From positions 1-64,000 of the forward strand of contig NZ_PDCP01000021.1 in NCBI RefSeq assembly GCF_002553505.1: a DNA stretch of 64,000 nt. The letters run 5' to 3'. This document shows positions 53,717 to 63,615 of this stretch, in pieces (positions within the stretch are counted from its first letter, which is position 1; each line of letters opens with the position of its first letter). Below the pieces are notes generated by a model that was not told the DNA's origin, made no database searches, and saw nothing but the letters and a program-made list of their open reading frames with translations. This stretch comes from Mycolicibacterium agri (GTDB taxonomy: Bacteria; Actinomycetota; Actinomycetes; Mycobacteriales; Mycobacteriaceae). Position numbers and translations under genes: made by a program.

Positions 53717-54166
53717 TCAGTGTCCTTCGGCTGCGTGGTCGACGCCGGAGTCCGGCCGGATGAGGCCCCAGAGGATCAGCACGACCGACACCAGAATCGA
53801 GTACGCGATGCTGCGGAAACCTGCGCCGGCAACCCGTTCCTGCCACGGCTTTCCGTGATGGCCCCGCGACAGGATCGGATTCGCCGCCGCCGTGCCCATC
53901 GCGGCCCCCAGCGCGGTGAAGAACCAGTTGCCGTATGTGCCGAACAACACCGTCCAGCGCGCGACACGGGCCACCGGACGCGGCAGCTTCACGCTGCCCC
54001 AGATGGCGCCGAGCGCGATCAGAAAGGTGCCGTTCATCACCCCCTCCAGGTGCGCGGAAAGCGCCATCCGCATGTTGGTGAATCGCCGCTCCTGCATGCC
54101 GGTCAGCAATCCGATCAGGAACAGGAAAACGCCATGCCACATCATTCGTCGGTCGGCTGTATTCAT
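53717..54166 (-). CDS. Hydroxylaminobenzene mutase-like membrane protein
   Basis: The product has 149 residues from the ATG at 54166 (GAAGGGAG upstream). Four hydrophobic segments are visible: WHGVFLFLIGLLTGM, GVMNGTFLIALGAIWG, RWTVLFGTYGNWFFTALGAAMG and IAYSILVSVVLILWGLI. The central MALSAHLEGVMNGTFL strongly recalls the HabA/HabB mutases that turn hydroxylaminobenzene into 2-aminophenol. The placement before ubiX and ubiD suggests an aromatic degradation route, perhaps for nitroarenes. The resemblance is from memory, and relatives annotated only as membrane isomerases exist. Confidence 0.65.
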   Translation of the reverse strand: MNTADRRMMWHGVFLFLIGLLTGMQERRFTNMRMALSAHLEGVMNGTFLIALGAIWGSVKLPRPVARVARWTVLFGTYGNWFFTALGAAMGTAAANPILSRGHHGKPWQERVAGAGFRSIAYSILVSVVLILWGLIRPDSGVDHAAEGH

Positions 54167-54297
54167 CAGAATCTCCCTTCGCTGCTTCGACAGTGACACT
54201 CGCGATGGCCCCGAAGCGCCCGTGCAATGCACGGGTATGACGGACCCGGGGGTTTCCCTGGCGCTGGGAGCTGCCCGCCGGTGCTTGAGTCGATGCC

Positions 54298-55818
54298 ATG
54301 ACGAGCAACACCAATCCAAACGGCAACAACGGCCTGCCCGAGGGCAAGCTGACCACGATCGCGGGCGCACCCGTCGTCGACAACAACAACGTGATCACCG
54401 CGGGCCCGCGGGGACCGATGTTGTTGCAGGACGTGTGGTTTCTGGAGAAGTTGGCCCACTTTGACCGCGAGGTGATTCCCGAGCGCCGCATGCATGCCAA
54501 GGGCTCGGGTGCCTACGGCACCTTCACGGTGACCAACGACATCACCCGGTTCACCCGCGCGAAGGTGTTCTCCGAGGTCGGCAAGCAGACCGAGATGTTC
54601 GTCCGGTTCTCCACGGTGGCCGGTGAACGCGGTGCGGCCGAGGCGACGCGCGACATCCGCGGGTTCGCCGTGAAGTTCTACACCGAGGAAGGCAATTGGG
54701 ATCTGGTCGGCAACAACACGCCGGTGTTCTTCTTTCGGGACCCGCTGAAATTCACCGACCTCAACCACGTCGTCAAGCGCGACCCGCGGACTAATCTGCA
54801 CAGCCCGCGCAACAACTGGGACTTCTGGAGTCTGCTACCCGAGACGCTGCACCAGGTCACCATCACGATGAGCGACCGCGGCATCCCGCGCTCGTACCGT
54901 CACATGCACGGATTCGGTTCGCACACCTATAGTTTCGTCAACGCCGACGGCGCACGGTACTGGGTGAAGTTCCATCACGTGTGCCAGCAGGGCATCGAAT
55001 TCCTCACCGACGCCGAGGCTGAGGCGGTCATCGGCAAGGACCGCGAGAGCCATCAGCGCGACCTGTACGAGGCCATCGAGCGGGGCGACTTCCCGCGCTG
55101 GAAGCTGTGCGTGCAGGTGATGCCCGAAGCGGATGCCGCCAACGTGCCATACCACCCGTTCGACTTGACCAAGGTGTGGCCGCACGCCGACTACCCGTTG
55201 ATCGAGGTGGGCGAGTGGGTGTTGAACCGCAACCCCGACAACTACTTCGCCGAGGTGGAGCAGGCCGCGTTCTCGCCTGCGCGAATTGTTCCGGGAATCG
55301 GCTTCTCACCCGACAAGATGCTGCAGGGCCGGCTGTTCTCCTACAACGACGCGCAGAACTACCGGCTGGGCGTCAACCACCACCAGATCCCGGTCAATGC
55401 CGCGCGCTGCCCTGTGCACGCCTATCACCGCGACGGTGCGATGCGGGTGGACGGCAACCACGGTGGCACCCTGAACTACGAGCCCAACAGCTACGGCGAG
55501 TGGCGGGAGCAGCCGGCCTACCAGGCGCCGCCGGAACCGCTCGGTGACGTGTCGGCCTACAACTGGAACTTCCGCGAGGACGACGACGACTACTACACGC
55601 AGCCGGGCAATCTGTTCCGGTTGATGACGCCGGACGCCCAAAAGCGGTTGTTCGACAACACGGCGCGCGCCATGCGCGGCGTCCCGGTCCAGATACAACA
55701 GCGGTGGATCGCGCACTGCGCCAAGGCAGATCCCGACTACGGCGCCGGCGTCGCGCACGCTATCGAAGCCCTCGACCGCGCGTCGACTGATGCCGCCAGC
55801 GATGGCAGAGTGATCTGA
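54298..55818 (+). CDS. Monofunctional heme catalase
   Basis: The product has 506 residues, the size of small-subunit catalases. The distal histidine is H66 ([11 protein letters not shown]), the asparagine lies at 139-140 ([12 protein letters not shown]), and the proximal heme tyrosine is Y349 ([14 protein letters not shown]). No signal peptide is seen. It dismutates hydrogen peroxide in the cytoplasm. A cupin gene follows with a TGATG junction. The divergent trio (mutase-like, ubiX, ubiD) starts 131 bases away; oxidative or radical chemistry there could explain the pairing, but a shared regulator is not visible. Confidence 0.96.
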   Translation: MTSNTNPNGNNGLPEGKLTTIAGAPVVDNNNVITAGPRGPMLLQDVWFLEKLAHFDREVIPERRMHAKGSGAYGTFTVTNDITRFTRAKVFSEVGKQTEMFVRFSTVAGERGAAEATRDIRGFAVKFYTEEGNWDLVGNNTPVFFFRDPLKFTDLNHVVKRDPRTNLHSPRNNWDFWSLLPETLHQVTITMSDRGIPRSYRHMHGFGSHTYSFVNADGARYWVKFHHVCQQGIEFLTDAEAEAVIGKDRESHQRDLYEAIERGDFPRWKLCVQVMPEADAANVPYHPFDLTKVWPHADYPLIEVGEWVLNRNPDNYFAEVEQAAFSPARIVPGIGFSPDKMLQGRLFSYNDAQNYRLGVNHHQIPVNAARCPVHAYHRDGAMRVDGNHGGTLNYEPNSYGEWREQPAYQAPPEPLGDVSAYNWNFREDDDDYYTQPGNLFRLMTPDAQKRLFDNTARAMRGVPVQIQQRWIAHCAKADPDYGAGVAHAIEALDRASTDAASDGRVI

Positions 55819-56348
55819 TGACGTCACCGTTGGACCACCCCGCGATCCTCACCCGCCTTGCGGAGGGCGCCGGCCTGCCCGCTCTCGACGTGTTCGGGCC
55901 GCAAGTCGAATTCCTCACCATGATCGAGGATGGGTCGAATGAGGTGTGCGTCATGCGCGGCGTGATACCGCCGGGGGTGACGGTTCCGCTGCACCAACAC
56001 GACGACTTCGAGGACTTCTACATCCTCGCCGGAGGCCATCAGGTATTGGTGGAGGAGGGCGGCCGCCTCGAATGGCGCGACGCACAGGCCGGCGACTACG
56101 TCCGAGTCCCCGGATCCGTGCCGCACGCCCACCGCAACCTGTCCGACCGGCCCGCTGTCGACCTGATCATCACCACGCCGCGAATGGGCCGGTTTTTCAA
56201 GGAGATCGGCCGTCCCGTCGGCGCACCGCCGCCGACGCCGGAGGAAGTCACCCGGTTCGTCCACACCGCGCTGCGCTACGGCTATCAGTTGGGCACATCC
56301 GAGGAGAACGCGGCTGTCGGCATCGACCTGCCGGCTTTCAACCTCTGA
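55818..56348 (+). CDS. Cupin-domain protein
   Basis: The product has 176 residues. A single cupin barrel has metal ligands in LHQHDDFEDFYILAGGH (HxH, E) and VPGSVPHAHRN (the second-motif histidine). A helical C-terminal tail follows (PTPEEVTRFVHTALRYGYQLG). Its ATG shares a base with the catalase TGA, so the two are coupled, perhaps protecting against or processing a peroxide-linked compound. No substrate can be assigned. Confidence 0.87.
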   Translation: MTSPLDHPAILTRLAEGAGLPALDVFGPQVEFLTMIEDGSNEVCVMRGVIPPGVTVPLHQHDDFEDFYILAGGHQVLVEEGGRLEWRDAQAGDYVRVPGSVPHAHRNLSDRPAVDLIITTPRMGRFFKEIGRPVGAPPPTPEEVTRFVHTALRYGYQLGTSEENAAVGIDLPAFNL

Positions 56349-56359
56349 ACATGCGCGAC

Positions 56360-56384
56360 CCCGGCGGCCAGGGGTGCCGCCGGG
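56360..56384. terminator. Bidirectional hairpin between convergent genes
   Basis: CCCGGCGGC (56360-56368) pairs with GCCGCCGGG (56376-56384) around a 7-base loop in the 65-base gap between the cupin gene (rightward) and the GlsB-type gene (leftward). The symmetry lets it serve both strands. No U-tract is present. Confidence 0.6.
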
Positions 56385-56413
56385 ATCGCCTGTGGGACAA
56401 GGTTATCTACTTA

Positions 56414-56722
56414 TTACCTGAGCAGGCCCGAGCGTCGCCCGCCCATGAGGCCGCTCCGTCGGCGCCCCATCAGGGCCGCGACAAGGGCGACGCCGATGGC
56501 TGCGACGATCACCTGTACCAGCAGTTCGAGCCAGTCGATTCCGCTGGTGGCAGTAGGGATACCGAGTGCGCGGGCGATAGCGGTGCCGATGAGGGCCGCC
56601 ACGATCCCGACGAGGATCGTCACCAGCATGCCGATGCGCTGCTTGCCGGGAACCAGCAGGCGGCCGAGCACGCCGACGACGATGCCGATGAGAATTGCGG
56701 TGATGACACCGGTGATGGTCAT
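56414..56722 (-). CDS. GlsB/YeaQ/YmgE family small membrane protein
   Basis: The product has 102 residues from the ATG at 56722 (GGAGGAG upstream). Three hydrophobic helices are arranged as in transglycosylase-associated proteins: TGVITAILIGIVVGVLGRLLVPG, GMLVTILVGIVAALIGTAIARALG and LLVQVIVAAIGVALVAAL. The arginine- and glycine-rich tail contains a short internal repeat (RRRSGLMGGRRSGLLR). The role is unknown; relatives are often stress-induced. It stands alone. Confidence 0.88.
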   Translation of the reverse strand: MTITGVITAILIGIVVGVLGRLLVPGKQRIGMLVTILVGIVAALIGTAIARALGIPTATSGIDWLELLVQVIVAAIGVALVAALMGRRRSGLMGGRRSGLLR

Positions 56723-56828
56723 TTTCTCCTCCAGGGGGTAACGGGGTGGAGATGAGATACCCGAGGCACCCGCGTAATAAACGGCGCCGTCAATCAACAG
56801 GTGCGGGCTCGGCCCGTAGGCTTTCGAT

Positions 56829-57230
56829 ATGCAGACCGATGTAGTTGAGGTCGACACGTCGCGACGCCGCACCGTCGACCTGACGGAGGAGGTGCGGGCC
56901 TTCTGCGCTGGCCACGGCGACGGGCTGTGCAACGTCTTCGTGCCGCACGCCACCGCGGGCGTGGCGATCATCGAGACCGGGGCGGGCTCCGACGCCGACC
57001 TGGTCGACACGCTGGAGCGGCTGCTGCCGCGCGACGACCGGTACCGGCACGCGCACGGCTCGCCTGGCCACGGGGCCGACCACGTGTTGCCCGCATTGGT
57101 GGCGCCCTCGGTCACGCTGCCGGTCCAGGGCGGAAAGCCGCTGCTGGGAACATGGCAGAGTGTCGTGCTCGTTGACTTGAACAGGGATAATTCGCATCGA
57201 AAGGTGCGGTTCAGCTTCATCGACGGCTGA
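56829..57230 (+). CDS. YjbQ/UPF0047 family protein
   Basis: The product has 133 residues. CNVFVPHATAGVAIIETGAGSDADLVDTLERL, then HGSPGHGADHVLPALVAPSVTLPV and GTWQSVVLVDLNRDN are the family signatures, with several conserved histidines around a pocket. Family members are annotated as secondary thiamine-phosphate synthases from complementation data; the physiological reaction is uncertain. It sits 90 bases upstream of alaS, as in mycobacteria (Rv2556c, from memory). Confidence 0.9.
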   Translation: MQTDVVEVDTSRRRTVDLTEEVRAFCAGHGDGLCNVFVPHATAGVAIIETGAGSDADLVDTLERLLPRDDRYRHAHGSPGHGADHVLPALVAPSVTLPVQGGKPLLGTWQSVVLVDLNRDNSHRKVRFSFIDG

Positions 57231-57320
57231 CGCGGCTGACGCGGACATGACAAGTCAGGCCGGTACTGTAGTGCGGTTGGTTGATCCCGGCCGACTGCGA
57301 CAACGACTAAGGAAAGCGAC

Positions 57321-60011
57321 GTGCAGACACACGAGATCAGGAAGCGATTCCTCGATCACTTCGTGAAGAGGGGTCACACCGAGGTGCCGAGTGCCTCGGT
57401 GATCCTCGACGACCCCAACCTGCTGTTCGTCAACGCCGGCATGGTGCAGTTCGTGCCGTACTTCCTCGGCCAGCGAACCCCGCCGTGGAGCCGCGCGACC
57501 AGCATCCAGAAGTGCATCCGGACGCCCGACATCGACGAGGTGGGCCACACCACCCGGCACAACACGTTCTTCCAGATGGCCGGGAACTTCTCGTTCGGCG
57601 ACTACTTCAAGCGCGAAGCCATCGAGTATGCATGGACGTTGCTGACCAACCCGGTCGATGAGGGCGGCTACGGCTTCGACCCCGAAAGGCTGTGGGCCAC
57701 CGTCTATCTCGATGACGACGAAGCCGCGCAGTTGTGGCAGGAAGTCACCGGCATGCCGCCGGAGCGCATTCAGCGCCGCGGCATGGCCGACAACTACTGG
57801 TCGATGGGCATCCCCGGCCCGTGCGGCCCGTCGTCGGAGATCTACTACGACCGCGGGCCTGACTACGGCGTCGAGGGCGGGCCCATCGCCAACGAGGACC
57901 GCTATATCGAAATCTGGAACCTCGTGTTCATGCAGAACGTGCGCGGCGAAGGCACCTCCAAGGAGGACTTCGAGATCCTCGGGCCGCTGCCGCGCAAGAA
58001 CATCGACACCGGCATGGGCGTGGAGCGGGTCGCCTGCCTGCTGCAGGGCGTCGACAACGTCTACGAGACGGACCTGCTGCGCCCGGTCATCGACACGGTC
58101 GCCGCGGTCGCACCCCGCGGATACGGGCAGGGCAACCACGACGACGACGTCCGCTACCGCATCATCGCCGACCACAGCCGCACCGCCGCGATCCTCATCG
58201 GCGATGGCGTCAGTCCCGGCAACGACGGCCGCGGCTACGTGCTGCGCCGCCTGCTGCGCCGGGTGATCAGGTCGGCGAAGCTGCTGGGCATCAACGACCC
58301 GATCGTCGGGGAGCTGATGGCCACCGTGCGCGACGCGATGGGCCCGTCGTATCCCGAGCTGGTCAGCGACTTCGAGCGCATCCAGCGCATCGCGGTGGCC
58401 GAGGAGACGGCGTTCAACCGCACCCTGGCCTCGGGGTCGCGGCTGTTCGAGGAGGCCGCGCGCGCGACGAAGCAGAAGGGCGCCACCGTGCTGTCCGGCA
58501 GCGACGCGTTCACCCTCCACGACACCTACGGCTTCCCGCTCGAGCTGACCCTCGAGATGGCCGCCGAAGCGGGCCTGTCCGTCGACGAAGAGGGCTTCCG
58601 GAGCCTGATGGCCGAGCAGCGCGAGCGCGCCAAGGCCGACGCCGCCGCCCGAAAGCAGGCCCACGCCGACCTGTCGGCCTACCGCGAACTGGTCGACAAG
58701 CACCCGACCGAGTTCACCGGTTTCGACGAATTGACCTCCGAGGCAACGATTCTCGGGATTTTCGTCGACGGCAAGCGGGTGCCGGTGGTGTCGCGCAACG
58801 GACAGCAGGCCGAGCGCATCGAGCTGATCTTGGATCGCACGCCGTTCTACGCGGAGTCCGGCGGTCAGATCGCCGACGAGGGCACGATCACCGGCACGGG
58901 CGCGTCCAGCACCGCCAAGGCCGTGGTCAGCGACGTGCAGAAGATCGCAAGAACCCTGTGGGCGCACCGCATCACCGTGGAGTCCGGCGAGTTCGTCGAG
59001 GGCGACACGGTTATCGCCGCCGTCGACCCGAGGTGGCGTCACGGCGCCACCCAGGGCCACTCCGGCACCCACATGGTGCATGCCGCACTGCGACAAGTGT
59101 TGGGGCCCAACGCCGTCCAGGCCGGTTCGCTGAACCGTCCCGGTTATCTGCGGTTCGACTTCAACTGGCAGGGTCCGCTCACCGAGGAGCAGAGGAACCA
59201 GATCGAGGAAGTCACCAACGAGGCCGTCGAAGCGGATTACGAGGTGCACAGCTTCACCACCGAACTGGAGAAGGCCAAGGCGATGGGGGCCATGGCCCTG
59301 TTCGGCGAGGTCTACCCCGAGGAGGTCCGCGTGGTGGAGATCGGCGGACCGTTCTCGCTGGAACTGTGCGGCGGCACGCATGTGGCCCACTCGGCGCAGA
59401 TCGGCCCCGTCACGCTGCTCGGCGAGTCGTCCGTGGGCTCCGGCGTGCGCCGGGTCGAGGCCTACGTCGGGCTGGACTCGTTCCGCCACCTCGCCAAGGA
59501 GCGGGCGCTGATGGCCGCGCTGGCGTCGACGCTGAAGGTTCCCTCCCAGGAGGTGCCGAACCGCGTCGCGCAGCTGGTCGAGCGGTTGAAGGCCGCGGAG
59601 AAGGAACTCGACCGAATGCGGCTGGCCAACGCGCGCGCCGCGGCCGCCAATGCCGCGGCCGGCGCTGAGACAATCGGTAAGGTCCGTGTCGTGGCGCAGC
59701 GGATGGCTGGTGGCACTTCGGCCGCGGACTTGCGAAGCCTCGTCGGCGACATTCGCGGCAAGCTCGGCTCGGACCCCGCCGTCATCGCGCTCATCGCGGA
59801 GGGGGACAACGACACGGTCCCGTTCGTGGTGGCCGTCAACCCGGCCGCGCAGGACCTCGGCTTCAAGGCCAACGAACTGGTCAAGGTGCTCGGCGCGCCG
59901 GTGAACGGCCGCGGCGGCGGCAAGGCAGAGTTGGCCCAGGGATCCGGCAAGGGGGCCGCCGGAATCGACGCGGCGTTAGCTGCATTACGTGCGGAGATAG
60001 GCCGGAGCTAA
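57321..60011 (+). CDS. alaS: Alanyl-tRNA synthetase
   Basis: The product has 896 residues from the GTG at 57321. The class II catalytic core includes [26 protein letters not shown] and [11 protein letters not shown]. The editing domain has the zinc ligands GHSGTHMVH and CGGTHV. A C-terminal coiled coil ([15 protein letters not shown]) and C-Ala domain ([20 protein letters not shown]) complete the full-length enzyme. It charges tRNA-Ala and clears mischarged Ser/Gly. ruvX follows after 4 bases. Confidence 0.98.
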   Translation: MQTHEIRKRFLDHFVKRGHTEVPSASVILDDPNLLFVNAGMVQFVPYFLGQRTPPWSRATSIQKCIRTPDIDEVGHTTRHNTFFQMAGNFSFGDYFKREAIEYAWTLLTNPVDEGGYGFDPERLWATVYLDDDEAAQLWQEVTGMPPERIQRRGMADNYWSMGIPGPCGPSSEIYYDRGPDYGVEGGPIANEDRYIEIWNLVFMQNVRGEGTSKEDFEILGPLPRKNIDTGMGVERVACLLQGVDNVYETDLLRPVIDTVAAVAPRGYGQGNHDDDVRYRIIADHSRTAAILIGDGVSPGNDGRGYVLRRLLRRVIRSAKLLGINDPIVGELMATVRDAMGPSYPELVSDFERIQRIAVAEETAFNRTLASGSRLFEEAARATKQKGATVLSGSDAFTLHDTYGFPLELTLEMAAEAGLSVDEEGFRSLMAEQRERAKADAAARKQAHADLSAYRELVDKHPTEFTGFDELTSEATILGIFVDGKRVPVVSRNGQQAERIELILDRTPFYAESGGQIADEGTITGTGASSTAKAVVSDVQKIARTLWAHRITVESGEFVEGDTVIAAVDPRWRHGATQGHSGTHMVHAALRQVLGPNAVQAGSLNRPGYLRFDFNWQGPLTEEQRNQIEEVTNEAVEADYEVHSFTTELEKAKAMGAMALFGEVYPEEVRVVEIGGPFSLELCGGTHVAHSAQIGPVTLLGESSVGSGVRRVEAYVGLDSFRHLAKERALMAALASTLKVPSQEVPNRVAQLVERLKAAEKELDRMRLANARAAAANAAAGAETIGKVRVVAQRMAGGTSAADLRSLVGDIRGKLGSDPAVIALIAEGDNDTVPFVVAVNPAAQDLGFKANELVKVLGAPVNGRGGGKAELAQGSGKGAAGIDAALAALRAEIGRS

Positions 60012-60015
60012 GTAC

Positions 60016-60513
60016 GTGCCCAACGCAGAAGACCGTCTGCCGGATCGTCCCGGGGGCGATGACCCAGGGCGGGGACGTCGGCTCGGAGTCGACGTTGGCA
60101 AGGTGCGCATCGGTGTCGCGGTGAGCGATCCTGATTGCATTCTCGCCACGCCGGTGGAGACGGTGCGACGTGACCGCTCGGACCGCCATCTGCGCAGGCT
60201 GGCTCAGCTTGTCGACGAGTTGGAGGCCGTTGAAGTGGTGGTGGGGTTACCCCGCACGCTCGCCGACCGCACCGGGCCGTCCGCCGAGGACGCCATCGAC
60301 ATCGCCGACGCGCTCGCGCGCCGGGTGGCGCCGGTGCCGGTGCGGCTGGCCGACGAACGCCTGACCACCGTCACCGCCCAGCGCTCGCTGCGCGAAGCCG
60401 GGGTGCGGGCGCGCAGCCAGAAGGGCGTGATCGATCAGGCCGCGGCCGTCGGCATCCTGCAGAGCTGGTTGGACCAGCGGCGGGTCGTCGTGGATGAGGT
60501 CGACAATGCGTGA
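60016..60513 (+). CDS. ruvX: RuvX/YqgF family nuclease-like protein
   Basis: The product has 165 residues from a [24 protein letters not shown] is the RNase H-like start with its catalytic aspartate. [27 protein letters not shown] and [20 protein letters not shown] complete the fold and its acidic residues. The family is linked to pre-16S rRNA processing or Holliday junction cutting. It lies in the standard alaS-ruvX-mltG-aroE order. It overlaps mltG by 8 bases. Confidence 0.95.
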   Translation: MPNAEDRLPDRPGGDDPGRGRRLGVDVGKVRIGVAVSDPDCILATPVETVRRDRSDRHLRRLAQLVDELEAVEVVVGLPRTLADRTGPSAEDAIDIADALARRVAPVPVRLADERLTTVTAQRSLREAGVRARSQKGVIDQAAAVGILQSWLDQRRVVVDEVDNA

Positions 60514-61753
60514 CGCCTGGGATCGCGAGCGTCCCGAGCCCGTCGCCGTGGGCCCGCCGAGACGGCGCATGAGCCGCGCCGAACGCATCCGCGAGGCCCG
60601 TCGCCGCCGTCGTCGCCGCATCGTGCGCGGCTCGATGCTGACCATCCTGATCGTCGTCGTGGTCGGGGCGGTGTTCCTCGGCTCGCGGATGTGGCACACC
60701 GTGTTCGGGCAGAGCGGCGGCGACTACTCCGGGGCGGGCAAGGCCGACGTGGTGATCCAGATCCACGACGGCGACTCCACCACCGCGATCGGCGAGACGC
60801 TGCGTGACCACCAGGTGATCGCGACGGTGCGGGCCTTTGTCGCTGCCGCGGAGAACAATTCGGCGATGTCGTCCATTCAGCCCGGGTTCTACAAGATGCG
60901 CACCGAGATATCGGCATCGGATGCGGTAGCCCGGCTCACCGACGCGCAGAACCGGGTGGGCAAGCTCGTCATCCCGGAGGGGCGTCAACTCGACGACATC
61001 CAGGACGTCAAGACCAACGACGTCACCGACGGGATCTTCACGCTGATCTCGGATGCGACATGCGTCGATCTCGACGGCGACCGGCGCTGCGTGCCGAAAG
61101 ACGAACTGCGCCAGGTGGCGAGCACGGCGACACCAGCGGAACTTTCGGTGCCGGAATGGGCGAGCAAGGCCGTCGCCGCCATGGGCGATGACCACCGCCG
61201 CCTCGAAGGCCTCATTGCGCCCGGGTCCTTCGACATCAACCCGTCGGCGTCGGCGCAGGAGATCCTTTCGCAGCTCATCGGTGCCAGCAGCTACCGGTAC
61301 GCGCAGGCCGGACTGTTGGAAACGGCACGGACGTTGGGCATGTCGCCGTACCAGATCCTCACCGTGGCGTCGCTGGTGCAGCGCGAGGCCAAGCCGCAGG
61401 ACTTCAGCAAGGTGGCTCGGGTGATCTACAACCGTCTGCACGAGCAGCGCACGCTGGAGTTCGACTCGACGGTGAACTATCCGCTGGACCGGCAAGAGGT
61501 CGCCACCACCGATGCGGACCGGGCGGAGATGACGCCGTGGAACAGCTATGTGCGGCAAGGCCTTCCGGCCACCCCCATCTGCTCGCCGGGTTCGGACGCG
61601 CTGGTCGCGGCCGAGCACCCCGCCGAGGGGGACTGGCTCTACTTCGTCACCATCGACATGCAGGGCACGACGCTCTTCACCCGGGACTATCCGCAGCACC
61701 TGGCGAACATCGAACTCGCGAAGCGCAACGGTGTCCTCGACAGCGCCCGCTAA
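60506..61753 (+). CDS. mltG: Endolytic peptidoglycan transglycosylase MltG (YceG)
   Basis: The product has 415 residues from the ATG at 60506; another ATG 12 bases earlier is less likely. A basic cytoplasmic tail with an arginine run (RRRRRRR) precedes one membrane helix at about 44-60. The LysM-like part is followed by the YceG catalytic domain, including [28 protein letters not shown] with the conserved REA glutamate, and TVNYPLD. It cleaves nascent glycan strands and sets their length. Its last 23 bases overlap aroE. Confidence 0.95.
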   Translation: MRDAWDRERPEPVAVGPPRRRMSRAERIREARRRRRRRIVRGSMLTILIVVVVGAVFLGSRMWHTVFGQSGGDYSGAGKADVVIQIHDGDSTTAIGETLRDHQVIATVRAFVAAAENNSAMSSIQPGFYKMRTEISASDAVARLTDAQNRVGKLVIPEGRQLDDIQDVKTNDVTDGIFTLISDATCVDLDGDRRCVPKDELRQVASTATPAELSVPEWASKAVAAMGDDHRRLEGLIAPGSFDINPSASAQEILSQLIGASSYRYAQAGLLETARTLGMSPYQILTVASLVQREAKPQDFSKVARVIYNRLHEQRTLEFDSTVNYPLDRQEVATTDADRAEMTPWNSYVRQGLPATPICSPGSDALVAAEHPAEGDWLYFVTIDMQGTTLFTRDYPQHLANIELAKRNGVLDSAR

Positions 61754-62549
61754 GGCACGCAAGGCCGCGGTGCTGGGTTCGCCGATAACGCACTCGCGTT
61801 CGCCGCAACTGCATCTGGCGGCCTACCGTGCCCTCGGCCTCGTCGACTGGACGTATGACCGCATCGAATGCACCGCCGAACAACTGCCCGGGCTGGTCGG
61901 CGGTTTCGGGCCGGAGTGGGTCGGTGTGTCGGTGACGATGCCCGGCAAATTTGCGGCGCTGCGCTTCGCCGACGAGCGCACCTCGCGGGCCGAACTGGTG
62001 GGCTCGGCGAACACGCTGGTGCGGACCGCGACGGGATGGCGCGCCGACAACACCGACGTCGACGGCGTGGCAGGTGCGCTGGGCGAGGCGTCGGGACACG
62101 CGGTCGTCGTGGGCTCCGGCGGCACGGCACCCGCGGTGGTAGTGGGGTTGGCGTCGCTGGGCGTGCAGCGGATCACCGTCGCCGCGCGCAATCGTGCCAA
62201 GGCGGCGCCGGTTGTCGAACTGGCCGGCCGCGTCGGTGTGGAAAGCCGGTGGCACGACATCGACGACCCCGATCTGGCGTCCGTCGTCGCGGGCGTCTCG
62301 GTCGTGGTGAACACCATCCCGGCGGAGGCCGCCGCCCGGTACGCGACCGCGCTTGCGGGCACACCCGTCCTACTCGACGCGATCTATGACCCGTGGCCGA
62401 CGCCGCTGGCCGCGGCCGTACAAGCGGCGGGCGGACAGGTCATCAGCGGATTGCAGATGCTGTTGAACCAGGCCTACGCGCAGGTCGAACAATTCACCGG
62501 GATGCCTGCGCCCAAAGAAGCGATGAAGGCCGCGCTGCAGGGCGCTTAG
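61731..62549 (+). CDS. aroE: Shikimate dehydrogenase
   Basis: The product has 272 residues from the GTG at 61731, inside the end of mltG. The shikimate-binding motifs are GSPITHSRSPQLH, VSVTMPGKFAAL (catalytic lysine) and NTDVDG (aspartate). The NADP fold is VVVGSGGTAPAVVVGLASLG, and the end is SGLQMLLNQAYAQVEQFTG. It reduces 3-dehydroshikimate in the chorismate pathway. Together with mltG upstream and the peptidase downstream this is the conserved mycobacterial order. Confidence 0.96.
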   Translation: MSSTAPAKARKAAVLGSPITHSRSPQLHLAAYRALGLVDWTYDRIECTAEQLPGLVGGFGPEWVGVSVTMPGKFAALRFADERTSRAELVGSANTLVRTATGWRADNTDVDGVAGALGEASGHAVVVGSGGTAPAVVVGLASLGVQRITVAARNRAKAAPVVELAGRVGVESRWHDIDDPDLASVVAGVSVVVNTIPAEAAARYATALAGTPVLLDAIYDPWPTPLAAAVQAAGGQVISGLQMLLNQAYAQVEQFTGMPAPKEAMKAALQGA

Positions 62550-62558
62550 CCTTTTCGA

Positions 62559-63002
62559 GTGGGGGTGGGGGCGGCCTGCGTAAGCGCGCTGGCCTGGTGT
62601 TCGGCGCTGAGCTGCTACGACATTCGCCAGCGCCGGCTGCCGAACTGGCTGACGATCCCTGGCGCGGTCGTGATCCTCACGGTGGCGGCGTGTGCCGGAC
62701 GCGGGACGCCTGCATGGTGCGGGGCGGTCGCTCTGGTCGGGCTGTACCTCGTCGTGCATCTGGTGGCGCCGGCCGCGATGGGCGCCGGTGATGTGAAGCT
62801 GGCCGCCGGCGTCGGCGGACTGACGGGTGCGTTCGGCTACGACGTGTGGGTGCTGGCCGCCATCGGCGCGCCGCTGCTGAGCGCGATGTGGGCGCTCGTC
62901 GCGGTCGCTGTTGTGCGCCGACCTAATTCTTCGGTGCCGCACGGTGTTTCGATGTGTACGGCTACCCTGGCCGCGTTGGCCCTCGTCGTCTTCTCGCCGT
63001 AG
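62559..63002 (+). CDS. Small A24 prepilin peptidase
   Basis: The product has 147 residues from the GTG at 62559. The two catalytic aspartates are D21 (CYDIRQRRLPNW) and D78 (GAGDVK, the GxGD motif), within four or five membrane helices. It lacks the N-terminal methylase domain of full PilD enzymes, as in the TadV/CpaA type. It would process Flp-like prepilins; no pilin gene is in the window. It is the usual neighbour of aroE in mycobacteria (Rv2551c, from memory). Confidence 0.92.
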   Translation: MGVGAACVSALAWCSALSCYDIRQRRLPNWLTIPGAVVILTVAACAGRGTPAWCGAVALVGLYLVVHLVAPAAMGAGDVKLAAGVGGLTGAFGYDVWVLAAIGAPLLSAMWALVAVAVVRRPNSSVPHGVSMCTATLAALALVVFSP

Positions 63003-63022
63003 CGCTGACACTAACACGGCAC

Positions 63023-63040
63023 ATGTAACCAGTGTTACAT
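63023..63040. promoter_or_regulatory. Inverted repeat upstream of the ChrB-like gene
   Basis: ATGTAAC (63023-63029) and GTTACAT (63034-63040) form a perfect 7-base inverted repeat with a 4-base spacer, ending 8 bases before the GTG start at 63049. A bound dimer would cover the ribosome site region (TTAGGAG at 63040-63046), so it may be an operator for this operon. Confidence 0.55.
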
Positions 63041-63048
63041 TAGGAGCT

Positions 63049-63615
63049 GTGACAGACGATACAACCCCACGTTGGTGGGTGCTGGCGACGAGGTTGCCGG
63101 CTGGGCCTTCGCGACACAGAGTTGCCGTCTGGCGCGAGTTACGCAGGACTGGCGCGATCCAGCTCGGTCAAGGTACGTGGGCCGTGCCCGACCTGCCGGT
63201 TTTCGACGACGGCGTGCAGCGTGTGCTGGAGTTGGTCCGCCGCGGCGATGGCGAGGTCGTGACGCTTGCCGCTGCTGGCCGCGACGAGTCCGACAATGCC
63301 AGGTTGGAGACCATGTTCACCTCCGCCCGACAGGAGGAGTGGAGCGAATTCCTTGCGGAGTGCCACAAATTCGACGCCGAGATCGACAAGGAGATCGGCA
63401 AGGGCAAGCTCACCGTCGCCGAACTTGAAGAAGAAGAGCAGAGCCTCGATCGGTTGCGTCGGTGGTATCGCGAAATCAAGCTTCGCGACGTGTTCAGCGC
63501 ACCGGAAGCGCGCCAGGCCGAACAGCAACTAAAGAGGTGCGCTGAACGGCTCGAGGATTACACCGAGCGGGTCTTCCAAGCCGCTCACGGCACGAACGAC
63601 GAAGGGCTCGTGTGA
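63049..63615 (+). CDS. ChrB N-terminal-domain protein
   Basis: The product has 188 residues from the GTG at 63049 (TTAGGAG upstream). WWVLATRLPAGPSRHRVAVWRELRRTGAIQLGQGTWAVPD is the ChrB N-terminal region. A helical second half follows (EEWSEFLAECHKFDAEIDKEIGKGKLTVAELEEEEQSLDRLRRWYREI). The C-terminal rhodanese-like part of full ChrB is absent. In proteobacteria ChrB is a chromate-responsive regulator; mycobacterial short forms are unstudied. No chrA transporter gene is seen. The DUF1232 gene is joined by TGATG. Confidence 0.85.
   Translation: MTDDTTPRWWVLATRLPAGPSRHRVAVWRELRRTGAIQLGQGTWAVPDLPVFDDGVQRVLELVRRGDGEVVTLAAAGRDESDNARLETMFTSARQEEWSEFLAECHKFDAEIDKEIGKGKLTVAELEEEEQSLDRLRRWYREIKLRDVFSAPEARQAEQQLKRCAERLEDYTERVFQAAHGTNDEGLV

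Noticed and set aside
57255..59489. 744-codon minus-strand frame opposite alaS
   Set aside because: alaS motifs are complete on the plus strand; the antisense frame shows only low-complexity GC-driven composition.
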